Positions 1 to 12,047 of a stretch of 64,000 bases of DNA are shown here, one piece after another. This DNA is from Rosellinia necatrix. Taxonomy: Eukaryota > Ascomycota > Sordariomycetes > Xylariales > Xylariaceae. Within the stretch, counting starts at the first letter, position 1, and each line of letters starts with the position of its first letter. A program made the translations under genes and the position numbers. A model generated the notes under the pieces. It had not been told where the DNA came from. It made no database searches and worked only from the letters and a program-made list of their open reading frames with translations. The stretch spans positions 3,286,001 through 3,350,000 of the forward strand of contig JAGYVD010000002.1 of the NCBI GenBank assembly GCA_021209875.1, in the 5' to 3' direction.

Positions 1-3000
1 TATAGCTATATAAAGCTTTTAAGCTGTTTATTCTTTGCTTTTTTTTTTTTAATAATAACTAGCTTTATAAATTATTTAATTCCTGCGGTACTTTAGTTTA
101 TTATTTAAGCTGTTTATAAGTTAATTTTATTTTATTCTGTGGCCTGTTTAGCGTTTTATTATTAATATTATATTTATTTTTTATTATTACGGCCAGGCTT
201 TGTTTTTATTTATATTTTAGCTGGCCTGTTAGTTTAGTCTGCTAGCGCAGCTATATTTTTTTATTTATTAATAATTAGTTTTAAACTGTTTATAATTTTT
301 TTATTAATTAATTAAATAGTTGTTTTTTATTATATTAAAGCAGGCTGTTTTTAACTGTTATTTTTATATTAATTTTATTAATAAAAAATAAAAATAGCGT
401 TTTTTTAGTTTTATTTATTAACTTTTTGTTTTTTTTTTTTAGCGTTAAGCGCTGCTTTTATTTATTTATAAGCTTTATTAATTAAGTTTTAGCGTTATAT
501 ACGTTTTTTTTTAATTTTTGCCTAGTTTTTTTTTTACTTTATTTTCCCATTTTTAAAAAATTCACGCGTTATTTATAATAGCTTTAAAAGCTTTTTCCGC
601 CTGCTCTATTATAAGCTAGCTTTTTATTAAAATTTTACGCAGTTTTTTTTTTTGCGCCGCTTATAAACGCGTTATATTATATATATGCTGCGCTAATAAG
701 CTAGCAGATAATAATTTGTTAGTTTTTTATATTAATTAAGTTTATAATACGTTTTTTTTCACAAGCTTGTTATAAGCTAACTATAAAAAAACGCGTTATT
801 ATATATTATATATATTACATAAATAAAAAAATATTTTAAAATAAATTAACTGTTGTTACAACTATTTATATTTTATATTAATATTATTTATAAACAAGTT
901 TTTAATCATTTTAAACTATATTAAATATTTTTATATTTTATTAAAAATATTTACATATATAATAAAAAGATTTTTATAAGTTTTTTTTATTAACTGTTTA
1001 TTATATATTTATAAGCTTTTAAATAATTAAAACAAATTTATTAAAGCTTGTTTAAATTTTTAAAACGTTTAGCTTATATTAATAAAATATCAAAAATAAG
1101 TTTTAGTTTTAATAATTATTATTTATATTTAGCTTATATTTTATAAAAATAAAATTATTATTATTGTTTAAAATTATATTAAATAATTTTTAAATAATAA
1201 AACATTAAAACTTATTTTATAAATGTTTTATTTATTATTTAATTTTTTTATATATTATTTATATTTAATTAAAAAAACAAAAAATGTTTTAAAAATAAAT
1301 AATAAATTATATATTTTATTATAGTTTATAAAACTATTTATAAATTTTTAAAAGCTGTTATCTTTTATATAAAATTTTTTTTAAGTTTATATAAGCTATA
1401 TTAAAAATATAAGCTTTATTTTAATATTAGTTATAAACAGTTTAAAAAATAAATAAAAATTAGTTAAATTTTAAACTAATATAATAAATAATATAGCTGC
1501 ATCTATTATTAATAAAACTTTAGCCGGTATAGCTGCGTTTTTTTTATTAAATATATTAGCTGTTTTTATACTAGCTATAAATAAAGCTGTAAAAAAATTA
1601 AAGCTTAATAATAAAAAATTAAAACAAATTAAATAGCTTGGGCGCTGCTTATGCAGCGTTTATTATTGTTATATTTAAAGCTTATATAAAAATATAAAAA
1701 GTTAGCCGGTTTTATTTAATAATTTTTTATAGTTTTTAAATTATTTATAATATATTTATAAATCGATTTTATTTATAATTAAAACATATAATATTTTATA
1801 TTTATTTATTTATTTTATTTGTTATTTTTTTATATTTTATTTTTAAGCTATGTTTTTTTATTTTTACGTTAAGTTTATTATTGTTTTATATATTTTTATT
1901 TTTTTTTAAAGCAGTTTATTATTTAAGTTTTAAAAAGTTTTTAAAAGTTTTTAATAAGTTTAATATATTTTTTATTCTACAACTAGTTTACAAGCTTTTT
2001 ATTTTTTTTTAGTTTAATAAGCTTTTAATATTTTTTTGTTGTTTATTTTTATTTTTTAAATTTTATAGTTTATATAAAAAAAAATAGCTATTATTTAATA
2101 TTTAAAAACTAAAATTTTATTTTTATATAACATATAAGCTTAATATAAAATAATTATAAATATTTTTAAAATATTTAATTTTATTATATAAAAGCTAATT
2201 ATTTTAATAATATAATATTTAATATATAGCTATGTTAATTTTTAAAATAGCTGCAATATTTATATATTTTTAAAAAACAGCTAAACAAAATTTTTAGTTT
2301 TAAACTTATTAGTTAACACGCGCTGTTTATTAAGAGCTTTTTTTTAGTTTTATTATATTATAGCTATAGCTGCTTAAATAAATTTTATATTATTTTTTAG
2401 CTTTTATATAAATATTTTAGCTGAAGTTTATAAATTATAAATTAATTATATTAAATATTTAATTATTAATATAACAGCTATATAATATTTATAAGTTATA
2501 AAAAAAGCTTAATTTAATAATTATAATATTTTAATTATTTATAATAAATATAGCTTTTAAAAATAATATGAGCTGATTATATTAAATATATATAATATAT
2601 ATTTATAAAGATATTAATATTTTTAATTTATTTATTTAATAGTTTTATTTATTTTTAAATAATAAATAATAAATAAACGCTATTAAATATTTATTAATAA
2701 ATATATTTTATATTAAAAATAACTAGTTTAATTTATATTTTTATTATTAATTATAGCTATAAAAACTTTATAATAACGCTAGTAATACTATATAAACTAT
2801 TTAATATATACTTTTATATTTATTAAAACTTTTATTTTTAATATAAAAGTTTTTTAAGCTTATTAATAATTATTATTAAATTAATAAAATAGTTTTATAT
2901 TTTTATAGGCAAGCTTATTATAAAGTTTATTAAAAGTTTGTTTTAATATTATTTAAAACTAATAATAAATATAACAAGCTTTATTTTTAGTTTTTTATAT

Positions 3001-4258
3001 TGTTTTTTGCTACAGATATTATAATTATATATAAAACGTTTTATATTTTTAAAAACGCTAGTTAAAATTTTTTTAAATATTATTATAATAGTTTTTTTAA
3101 TTAAAATATTTTATTAAATATAAGATATAAATATTTTATATTATTTTTATTTAAAAGTTTTTATTAAAATTTAAAACTAAGTCTAAAATTTTAACGCATT
3201 ATATAAATTTAATTTATATTTAGCAATAAATATTTTAAAATTTAACTTTAAAAAAAACGCGTGCGTTTTTTATATAGTATAAATAATATATATATAACTT
3301 AAATTTTTTTAAAATAGTATTTTAAACATTAGTTAAATTTTATAATTAAATATTTTTTTTTTTAAAAAGTTAATATATTTTTTATTTATTTATTTAAATA
3401 GTTTATAATTAGCTTAAAAAATTCAATAAGCAGCTATTTATTTTTAAAAGCTGTTTATTTTGTTTTATTTATTTTTATTTTAAGCTTTTTTAAAAGTTTT
3501 AATCGCGTTTTAATAACGCGTTTATTTAATTATTTAAATATTTTTATAAAATTTTAGTTTAAATTTATGTTTAGTTAATTTTTAGCTTTGCAGACCTATT
3601 TTTAGCTAATTCTTTAATAATTATAAAATAAGTAAAGTTTTTATAATTAAATATTATAATAAAAATATGTTTATATTTTTAAGTTTAATATATTAAACTT
3701 ATAAACAGCTTATAATTATAAAAGTTTTTTATTATAAATTTTATAATTAATTTCTGCTGCTATAAAATAATTTAAATAATATATAAAAAGCTATAGTTTT
3801 TATTTTTTTAATTAGCTACAGCATTTTTATAAAATTGTTTTAAATATTCTGTTTTTATAAAAGTTTTTTATTAAAATTAAAATAAATTAATATAAGTTTA
3901 TTTATAAAAATATTTTTAAGCTTTTAAAAACTATGTTTTTAAAGTTTTTATTTAAAAAACATTTTTTTTAATAGTATAGTTAATAAAGCTGTTTTTTTAA
4001 ATAATTATTTATAAAGTTTTTATAAAAGTTTATAAAGCTTAAAAGTTTTTGCACGCTTTTAAATATTATAAAAGCTTTTTATTTATAAATAATATATAGC
4101 TTTTAAAATTTATATTAATTTTTATTTATTTTTATAATAAATTTTAAATATTTTATTATAAAATTTTAAATTTGCTTTTATTAATATATAAATAAAAGCT
4201 AGCGTTTATAAAACAGCTTAAAACTTATTTAATTTTATAATAATAGTTTATTTAAATG
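1..4258. repeat. RIP-eroded AT-rich repeat block
   Basis: The stretch has no usable open reading frame. It is almost entirely A+T, with runs of TTTA/TATA and scattered GC, CG and AGC remnants but few CA or TG dinucleotides, which is what RIP leaves in filamentous ascomycetes. The first 700 bases keep more CG, GCGC and GGCC remnants than the rest and carry a possible coding relic on the minus strand (separate entry). I cannot assign the parent transposon. Confidence 0.8.
481..660 (-). pseudogene. RIP-broken coding relic, lysine-rich, family unknown
   Basis: Read on the minus strand from 660 downwards, one frame gives a protein-like run broken only by stops of the kind RIP makes (TAG, TGA and TAA in place of TGG, CAG or CAA). 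Readable pieces include LIIEQAEKAFKAIINNA and KWENKVKKKLGKN. Keeping one frame through several such stops suggests a former transposon protein. The family is not recognisable. Lysine-rich readings also arise by chance in A-rich DNA, so this is weak. Confidence 0.3.
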
Positions 4259-4442
4259 TAGTAAGGTTTACTAGGGGTAGTGTGGTTAAGTCTGTAAAAG
4301 TGTGATGTAGATTAGATGGAGGCTTCTGGTCCCGCAGGGACCAGAAGCCTTGTTAGGCTAGGTTACCTTATCTAAGCTACACAATCCTTATCTAGCTAGC
4401 TTCGCTAGCTAGATAAGGAGCCCCCCTTCCTGACTGTGTCAA
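4259..4442 (+). mobile_element. Family A repeat, copy 1 (double-hairpin, ~184 bp)
   Basis: This GC-rich block stands out sharply from its flanks. It starts TAGTAAGGTTTACTAGGGG and ends CTGACTGTGTCAAA. It holds two near-perfect hairpins: AGGCTTCTGGTCCC (4320-4333) pairs with 4337-4350 across a 3-base loop, and CCTTATCTAGCTAGC (4386-4400) pairs with 4404-4418 across TTC. Copies lie at 18,495 (inverted), 25,021 and 62,152. No protein is encoded. It is either a non-autonomous element or the terminal repeat of something larger: copies 1 and 2 face each other like terminal inverted repeats. Confidence 0.8.
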
Positions 4443-7400
4443 AATGTTTAAAAAAAATATAAGCATTTTATTAATATATATAATATAAAAACTATAATAA
4501 TAATTTTAAAATATATTATTAATATAACATTAAAATATTATAAAACTTTATATAAACTAAAAACGTTATTAAATATTTAAATAGTTTAAATTTAGTTTAA
4601 AAGCTGTTTTTATTTATTTTTTTATATTTTAATTTTATAAAAACTAATTTAATATTTAATTTAATAAACTATTTAAATAATAAAAATATTTTAAATATTT
4701 TTAAATTAAAAAAAAATATTAGTTTTTTAATAATATTATTAAACGTTTTATTATTATAATAAAAATAAAATTATTATTAAGCTTATATATAAAAAGCATT
4801 AATATATTTATTAATAAATTATTTATATATATATATTTTTATTTAATTGTTTAATAAAAGTTCTTTTAAAAATAAAAGTTTATTTTTAATATATTATATA
4901 AAAGTTTTCTAAAATTAATTTTTATATTTTTATATATTTATATTTAAATATATTTTCTTATTTACTTTTAAATAATTAAAAATAAAGCTTATATTTTATA
5001 TTTATAAAACAAATTAGTTTATTTTTTAGCTTGTTTAAAAGTTTTTTAAGTTATATTTAAAACTTTTAAATTAACAGCTTAGCTTATTTAAACAATTATT
5101 ATAAAAAAACTTTAAATAGTTTTTATTTAACTTTTAAGTTTTACATGTTTTCTTTATTTTTAATAAAATTAATAATATTAATTAAAAATATAATTTAAAC
5201 TGTTTAAATAGTGTTTATTTAATTTATATATTTTCTTTTATAATTATTATATTATTTATTTTTTTATATTTTATAATATTTATAAACAATATATATTATT
5301 TTTATATTTTAATTAAAAACTTTTTAATATTAATAAATATTATAACTTTTTATTATGTATATATATATTTATTTTATATATTTATTTATATTTATATTTA
5401 AATAAATTATTTTATTTATTTTTAAAAGCTATTTATAAGCTTTTTTAATAGTTAGCTTAAAAGCTGTTTTTTATTTTTATATATAATAACTTATATGTTT
5501 TAATAATATTTTTATTAATAGTTATATAATATTTATATTTTTAATTAATTAAAGCTTTTATTATTATATTTTTATATAAATATTTTAATAATAAAAATAA
5601 ACTGTTTATAAACTATTTAATAATAGCTATTTTTTTTAAATTAATATTAACTTTTAAAAGCGTTTTTTTTTAAATGTTATTTATTTTTTAATTTTTTTTT
5701 ATTGCTTAAGTTTAACGTTTTTTTTATTTTTATATTGCTTACGCAAATATTTAACCTGTTTGCTAGCTTTATAAAGCATAATTTAATAAAATAGCTTAGT
5801 TTTTTATATTATAAGCAGTTTTTTTTTAATTTTTTGCAGCGTTTTTTTTTTTATAGTTTAAACAGCTTAAGCTTAGCTTAAAAGTTTTATTAAATAGTAG
5901 GTTTAAAAAAAAAATTTAATTATTTTAATATTTTTTTAAATTTGCTGCTAAACTTTTATAAATTATATTATATTTAAACTTATTTTAATCATTATTTTTA
6001 ATATAATAGTTTAATAGTTTTTTAGCTTGTTTATTATTTTAAAACTTAATTAAAATAATTTTAATAATTATTAAATAATTATATGTTTATAAAAATTTTT
6101 AAACTTATTATTTATAGCTTTTAAAAAATAATAATTTAATATTATTTATTTAACTTATTTTATTTAATTTTAATAATAATTATTAAAATTAAAAAAAATA
6201 TAAAAAATATTAATTAATTTTTAATAAAACAAGTGCAGCTTATAAATAAAAATATAGTTTTATTTAAATTATTAAAAATAGTTTTAATATATTATAAAAT
6301 ATTTTTAAATTAATTTTATATTAAAACTATTTATAATATAAAATAATTTAATAATAATTTATATATTATTTTAAACTACTTATAAATATTATATTATTTT
6401 AATTTATTATTATTTATAAAATTTTTATTTATTTATAGTTTATATAATATAAACTTTTTTATATAGCTTATTTTAAATAGTTTTTATAAACTTTTAAACT
6501 AAACTAAAAGTTTATGTTTAAACTTTTATAATTAAATTTAAAAAATTTATTATAGTTTAATTAATAAATATAAAATAATATTAAAATTAATATATTAGCT
6601 GTTTAAAAATTATTTTTAAGCTGTTTATATATAGTTTTAATTTATTATTATTAATAAAACGTTATTTTTGTTTTAAATATACTAAATTATTATTATTATA
6701 TTTTATAGCTTATATTAAAATAAATTTTATTTAATTATTTAAAATAGCTTTTAAAAACTTTGTATTAATTTGTTATAAATTTATTAAAAGTTTTAAAAGC
6801 TAGAAAATATATAATAAGCTATGTTTTAAAATATATTTATTAAAATAACAAATAAAGTTTATTTTTTAAATAAATAATAAAAGGTTTAAACAATATATAT
6901 ATAGCTTATAAAAAATAGTTTTATAAAGCTGCTTAGTTTTAATTATATTAATTTAAGTTTAATAATTAGTTTACAAGCTATTTAGTAATTATTTAAAATA
7001 AAATGTATAACAGTTTGCCTATATCAGCCTGTGCGCCGATACTTCCTTATAAGCACTGCCTATAACAAATTTAATATTATTAATTATATATTTATTATTA
7101 TTAATTTATTTATTATTTATTAAACGTTATTATTTTTCGTTTTTTTAGTTTTATATTAATAAATTTTTATATTAAAGTTTTTACCGGTTTTTTTTAATAT
7201 TTTCTTTATTAATTAAAGTTTCTTTAAATTTTTAGTTTTTCATATAAATATATTATTAATATTTATTACTTATGTTTTATTTAATTTAAAATATATTTTA
7301 TAATATTATTTATAAATTAAAATATTATGAAATATTTTAAGTTTTTTTTGCTTTTTATATTAATAGATTTTTGCTTTTTAAAACAAAGCATTTATAACTA

Positions 7401-8329
7401 TATTTTTCTTTTCTACTTAAAAAATAATAAAAAAATCGCCTTTTAAAAATAAATTAATTTATTCCGTTTATTGCAAGTTTAAATATTATTTTGTACTAAA
7501 ATATTCTAAAGCTTAATAATTAATAATTATTAGAAAAAGTTTTTTTTGTTTACTGATTAATTTAAATCGTTATTTTTTAAAGCTATAACAACTGCTAATG
7601 TTTTTTTATTAAAAATTTTATAATTTAGCTTAGCATTATATAATATTTTTAAAAAGAAACTATTAAATATTAATTTTTTATATAATTAAAATAACATGTT
7701 AAAAGCTACTCTATTAAAAACATCAGTTTTATTTTAATAAAGAAATTATAATTATAATATTTTAATAATAATATAAAAGTTAAAGCTTTTTTAATATATT
7801 AAAAGCTTTATTATATTTATTAATTTATTTAAAACCTTTTTTTATTAAACAGTTTATAAAAAAACTATTTAATTATATTTATTAATAAACTTTTATAAAA
7901 GTTATAAAACTTTAAAAAAACTATATATTTTTATAATAATAAATAGTTTTTAATTTATTATAGTTTTTATTTAAAATTCATATAAATATTATTAATATTT
8001 ATTATATAGCTTAAAAACTTAGTCTGTTTTATATAAAATTTTAACTTTTTAAGTAAGCTTATAATCTTATATTTTATAATTTTTAAAGTATTTTTTATAT
8101 ATATATTAGTTTTATATTATTAAAATAAAGAAAAATGTTGTTCATATATGGGCTCCAAAATTATTTAAAAATTCAACAATATATTATTAATATATTTTTA
8201 AAATATAAAAAGTTTATTTATTAAACTAGGCAAAAACGTTTGTAATAATAAGCATTATATTTAATATAAAATATAATAAAACTTTTATTTTTTTAATATA
8301 TTTTAATACAGTAAAATATGTATTTATTA
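4443..8329. repeat. RIP-eroded repeat block containing two larger repeat units
   Basis: No gene is readable. From about 6,300 to 7,066 the sequence is collinear with 23,650-24,418 (separate entry). From about 7,100 it enters the long unit repeated at 31,500-34,900. The part from 4,443 to 6,300 is nearly pure A+T and I see nothing else in it. Confidence 0.7.
6300..7066 (+). repeat. Direct repeat unit G, copy 1
   Basis: It aligns by eye with 23,650-24,418 at an almost constant offset (17,348 near its start, 17,350 near its end), so there are very few net indels over about 750 bases. The best-preserved part is the right end, where CAGTTTGCCTATATCAGCC (7011-7029) corresponds to TAGTTTGCTTATATCAGCC in the other copy, with C/T differences as expected from RIP. 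Both copies end after AAGCACTGCYTATAA, so this is probably a true element edge. The family is unknown. Confidence 0.6.
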
Positions 8330-10700
8330 GAGTAGGTAAGGGGTGCCAGGCTTGGCACCACCAGTTGCCCCACTGTAAGATTAAATAAAATGGCCTAGGC
8401 CACCTAGGCTAGACCTACTTAGGCTAGGCCCACCTACTTGTACTAGTAGGTAGAATTCTAGGCCTGCACCTAGAATTCTACCATCTTTATTACCTATACA
8501 GAGACAACACCACAATACAGACCAGCATACAGCAAAATACAGCTTTTTACAGCTTTATACCCCTGACCAGGTTTATTATTATTATAAATTAATTTTTAAA
8601 AAGATTTTAATATTAAAAATATCAAACAAAGTTTTTTTAATAAAAAGCAATAAATACACGTTGTTTTTTATAATTTTATTAAGTTTTTGATAATTTATAT
8701 AAAAATAGATTTTTTTGCCAGATTTTTTAATAAATAGTATTAAAAAAACATATAATATATGGTTTAGTTGAATAAATTTTTTTATAAATTATGAATTCAA
8801 CGTTTTCATATAATATATAGCTTATTAAATAATATTTTATATAAAAAACTATATTTTAAGTTTTTTAAAAACTTGCTGTTTATAAAGTTTATTTTATAGT
8901 TTATTTTTTATAAGTAAAAAAATAATTTGTTTAAATTTTTTTATGGAACATGTTTAATAAGTTGTAATATTTAAAAATATATATCTTAATATTTTTTTCA
9001 GCGTTTTTATTTTTAAGTTTTTTTTTTTTAATCGATTTATTTATTAATTTAATAACTACTAATAATTTATATTTAGTTATTAATTTTGTTTTTGTATATT
9101 AACGTTTTAAAAATAATATTATTAAAAGTAGTAATTTAAATATCTAGTTTTTTCTTTATTAATTTATGTTTTTTATTCAATGAAGTTTAAAATATTTAAT
9201 TTTTAATTTAAAAATATAAATTGTTTTTATTTAATATATATTTTTTTTAGTTTAAAGCTTTGATATTTTATTAAACAAAAGTATATTTTTAAATGTTAAT
9301 TTATTTTTTATATTTTTAACTTAAAATTAAATTTTTTTAATTTTTATTTTGGCTATTAGTACTTTTTACAAAAGCTTTTTTAGTTTTTTTTATAGTTTTT
9401 TAATAAGCATTTTTCGAGGTAATATTTTTGTTTGTTTATTTAATATTTATTTAAGATTTTAAATATTATAACTATATTTTTGCTTTATTTATAATTAATA
9501 TATATTATTTAATATTAAATAATATATTATCTGATTTAAACTATTTTTTTTAATATTACTTTTTGTTTTATATTTAAAATATTAACAAGTCTCTTTTAAA
9601 CATTTTTAATATATTTTTAACATCAAACATAAAATATAATTAATTTTTAATTTAATTTTCTATTATATTTAATTATTAGTTTCAATTTAAATTTATTTTT
9701 AACAAATAAGTTTAATAGTTTTATAATTTCTTTAGCTAAAATATATTTATATTTATCTATATATTAGTTTTTATATTTTTAAATATATTACAAATAATAA
9801 ATAATAGTTTTTATTATATAAAATATAAATATATAATAAAAGTTTTTGTTTAAATAATTGTTTATCAAGGTTTGTTTATTTTTATATTATGAGATTGTTT
9901 TTAAAAAAAAGTTTATTTTTTTTAAAGTTATCTTTTTTTTATTTTTTTTGCTATGTTTTTTTTAATTTTAAAAATGCTGCTTTAAACTTTTTATATTTAT
10001 ATTTATGCCTGTATTATATTAAAACTAATCTATAGCTTTTATACAACAGTTTTTAACAACGTGTTTTTTTGTTTATATTAAAAATATTTGTTTTTAATAA
10101 TTAATTGTTTTATTTTTTAATGTTAAATTCAAGTTTTTATTTTTTATAAATATATTTACTAATAAAGTTAATTATGTTATTACAGCTAAAAAGTTTTATA
10201 TAATAACTATATATTATATTTTATAAGTTATTTTTGTTTTATTAGCTGTATTTTTTTAATTATTTATAAATAAATAATAAGCTTTTTATAAATAATATTT
10301 TATATCAGCGGTAAAATTTATAATATTTTTTCAACATTTAAAAATAGTTTTAATAATTATACAACATGATACCTTATTTTTAAATTTTTTTTATTTAGTT
10401 TTAATAAAACATATTTTTTAATAAAATATATAAAATTTATTTTAAACTATATAAATTTAATAAATATATACTTATTAAAATTTAAAGCTTTATAATCAGC
10501 TTTCATTTTTTTAAATCACTTATATTTTTATATATATTTTAAAAACGTTATATTAAGTTTTTAAAGTTGTACTTATATCAAAATATTTCTTAAATAAATA
10601 TAAAACTAAATTTTTCCATATTTTTTAATAAAATAAAACTTAATATTATTTATTTTTATATTATTATTAATAAACTAGTCCATATTTTAATATTATATTT
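7100..10700 (+). repeat. Long repeat unit H, copy 1 (interrupted by family B copy 1)
   Basis: It is collinear with about 31,500-34,900. Anchors are 7,501 with 31,920, 8,191 with 32,582, and 10,261 with 34,447. The offset falls from about 24,391 to 24,186 across the family B insertion at 8,330, meaning that copy 1 carries roughly 200 extra bases there, close to the size of that insertion. Both copies are RIP-eroded and no protein can be read. Edges are approximate. Confidence 0.55.
8330..8571 (+). mobile_element. Family B MITE-like element, copy 1 (242 bp)
   Basis: This GC-rich block starts GAGTAGGTAAGGGGT and ends ACCCCTGACCAGG, and the two ends form an imperfect inverted repeat around AGGGGT. 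It is flanked by a perfect 7-base direct repeat, TTTATTA, at 8323-8329 and 8572-8578. Inside are a perfect 14-base palindrome, GGTAGAATTCTAGG (8449-8462) pairing with 8469-8482, and a second small hairpin around GGTGCCAGGCTTGGCACC. There is no coding capacity. This is the least mutated of three copies. It sits inside long repeat H, whose other copy appears to lack it. Confidence 0.8.
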
Positions 10701-11808
10701 CATATTTTATTTTATTTTTAAAACGTTATTATAAAACTTATTTATAAATATTTTAATTAATTTCTAAATTTTTTCTTTTAAAAATTTTAAAAGCAGATAT
10801 TTTTTTACATAATTTAATAACTTAATTATTTATTAATTAAATTTATTTAATAAGTTTTAAATATAATTATGATTCGCTGTTCTAATTTTTAGTTGAACTA
10901 TAATATAGTTTATAGTTATATTATTTTTTAACTTTTAAACAGTTTAAATATAAAAGTTTATATTTTTGTTATATTTATATAATTTATTTAATTTTTGATA
11001 TATTTTAGCAAATCTTTCTTAAATATTAAATAATTATTTTTAAGCTTTTATTACTTTTATTTTAATATTTTTAAATAGTTTTTATTTTTTATCAAGCGTT
11101 TTTTATATTTTATAATATAAGTATTAAATTTTATAGCTTATTTTATAACAGTTTTTATCTGTTTACCAGTATAATATATTAATAAATAATAATTAGTTAT
11201 TATTTATTAAAAATTATTAGCATATATATTATAATTTTATTTTATTAAAAAATAATAAAATTAAAACAAGTTTATATAAAGTTTATAAATAATTTCATAT
11301 TAATAAATCTATTAAAATTAAATTAAATAAAATTAATTTTTTTATAACAAATTTTAAAAAACACCTATTTATTGTTTTTATAATAATTCTAGCAAAATTT
11401 TATTTACAAATAGTAACCGCTTTATAAAAAATTTACAAGTTTTATTATATAAAACACTATAAAAGTTCAAAATTTTAACATATAAATAAAATTTTTAAAC
11501 AAAATTAAATAATAAGTTTTCTCTAGCTTTAGTTTTAATCCTAGTTTTAATTATTAAATATATTATATTAAGTTTTTAAAAATAACTTAAATATATTTAG
11601 TTTTAAATATATTATTAAAAGTTTTTTAATAAACTATACTAATAATTTAAAAACTTTATATAATAAAATAACGTTCTAACATATTAAATTTTTATATATT
11701 TATAAGTACTGCTAGCAGAAAAATTAATATTATATTATTAATATTATTTTATATAAAAATATTTAAAAAAACAATTTTAATATTTTAAAATAAAATAATT
11801 TATAAATT
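8572..11808. repeat. RIP-eroded block, right part of repeat H and unassigned AT-rich DNA
   Basis: To about 10,700 it matches 32,750-34,900. Mutation is only moderate: CA and TG dinucleotides are more frequent than in the first 4 kb, so RIP looks incomplete. From 10,700 to 11,808 I find no gene or clear repeat. Confidence 0.6.
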
Positions 11809-12047
11809 ATTACAGTAATTATAAGTAAAAAATTAAAGCTTCAGTAATAAATAATATATTATATAAAAAATATACAAATAAAAAAAAAAAACCAAAAAAA
11901 TTAGCCTACTAAAATTCTGGCTAAATGCAGGTGTGTGGGGTAGGTCTAGTTTATGCGCTACAGCTGGTCTATGCCCCCTAGTTGGCAACAGGTGTACAGA
12001 TACGGGTCCGTGTCACATGCCTAATGGGCTAACCAGTTTTCTATGAC
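11809..12047 (+). mobile_element. Family C element, copy 1 (~239 bp)
   Basis: It matches the copies at 27,253 and 42,296. The shared core runs from TTAGCCYACTAAAATTCTGG through TTGGCAACAGGT, and the ends are GTTGCAC-like (here ATTACAG) and CTGTAAC-like (here CTATGAC), which is a short imperfect terminal inverted repeat. There is no coding capacity. The core is GC-rich while the first 60 bases are eroded. Bases just left of the element resemble those left of copy 3, so the mobile unit may be longer than drawn. Confidence 0.65.
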
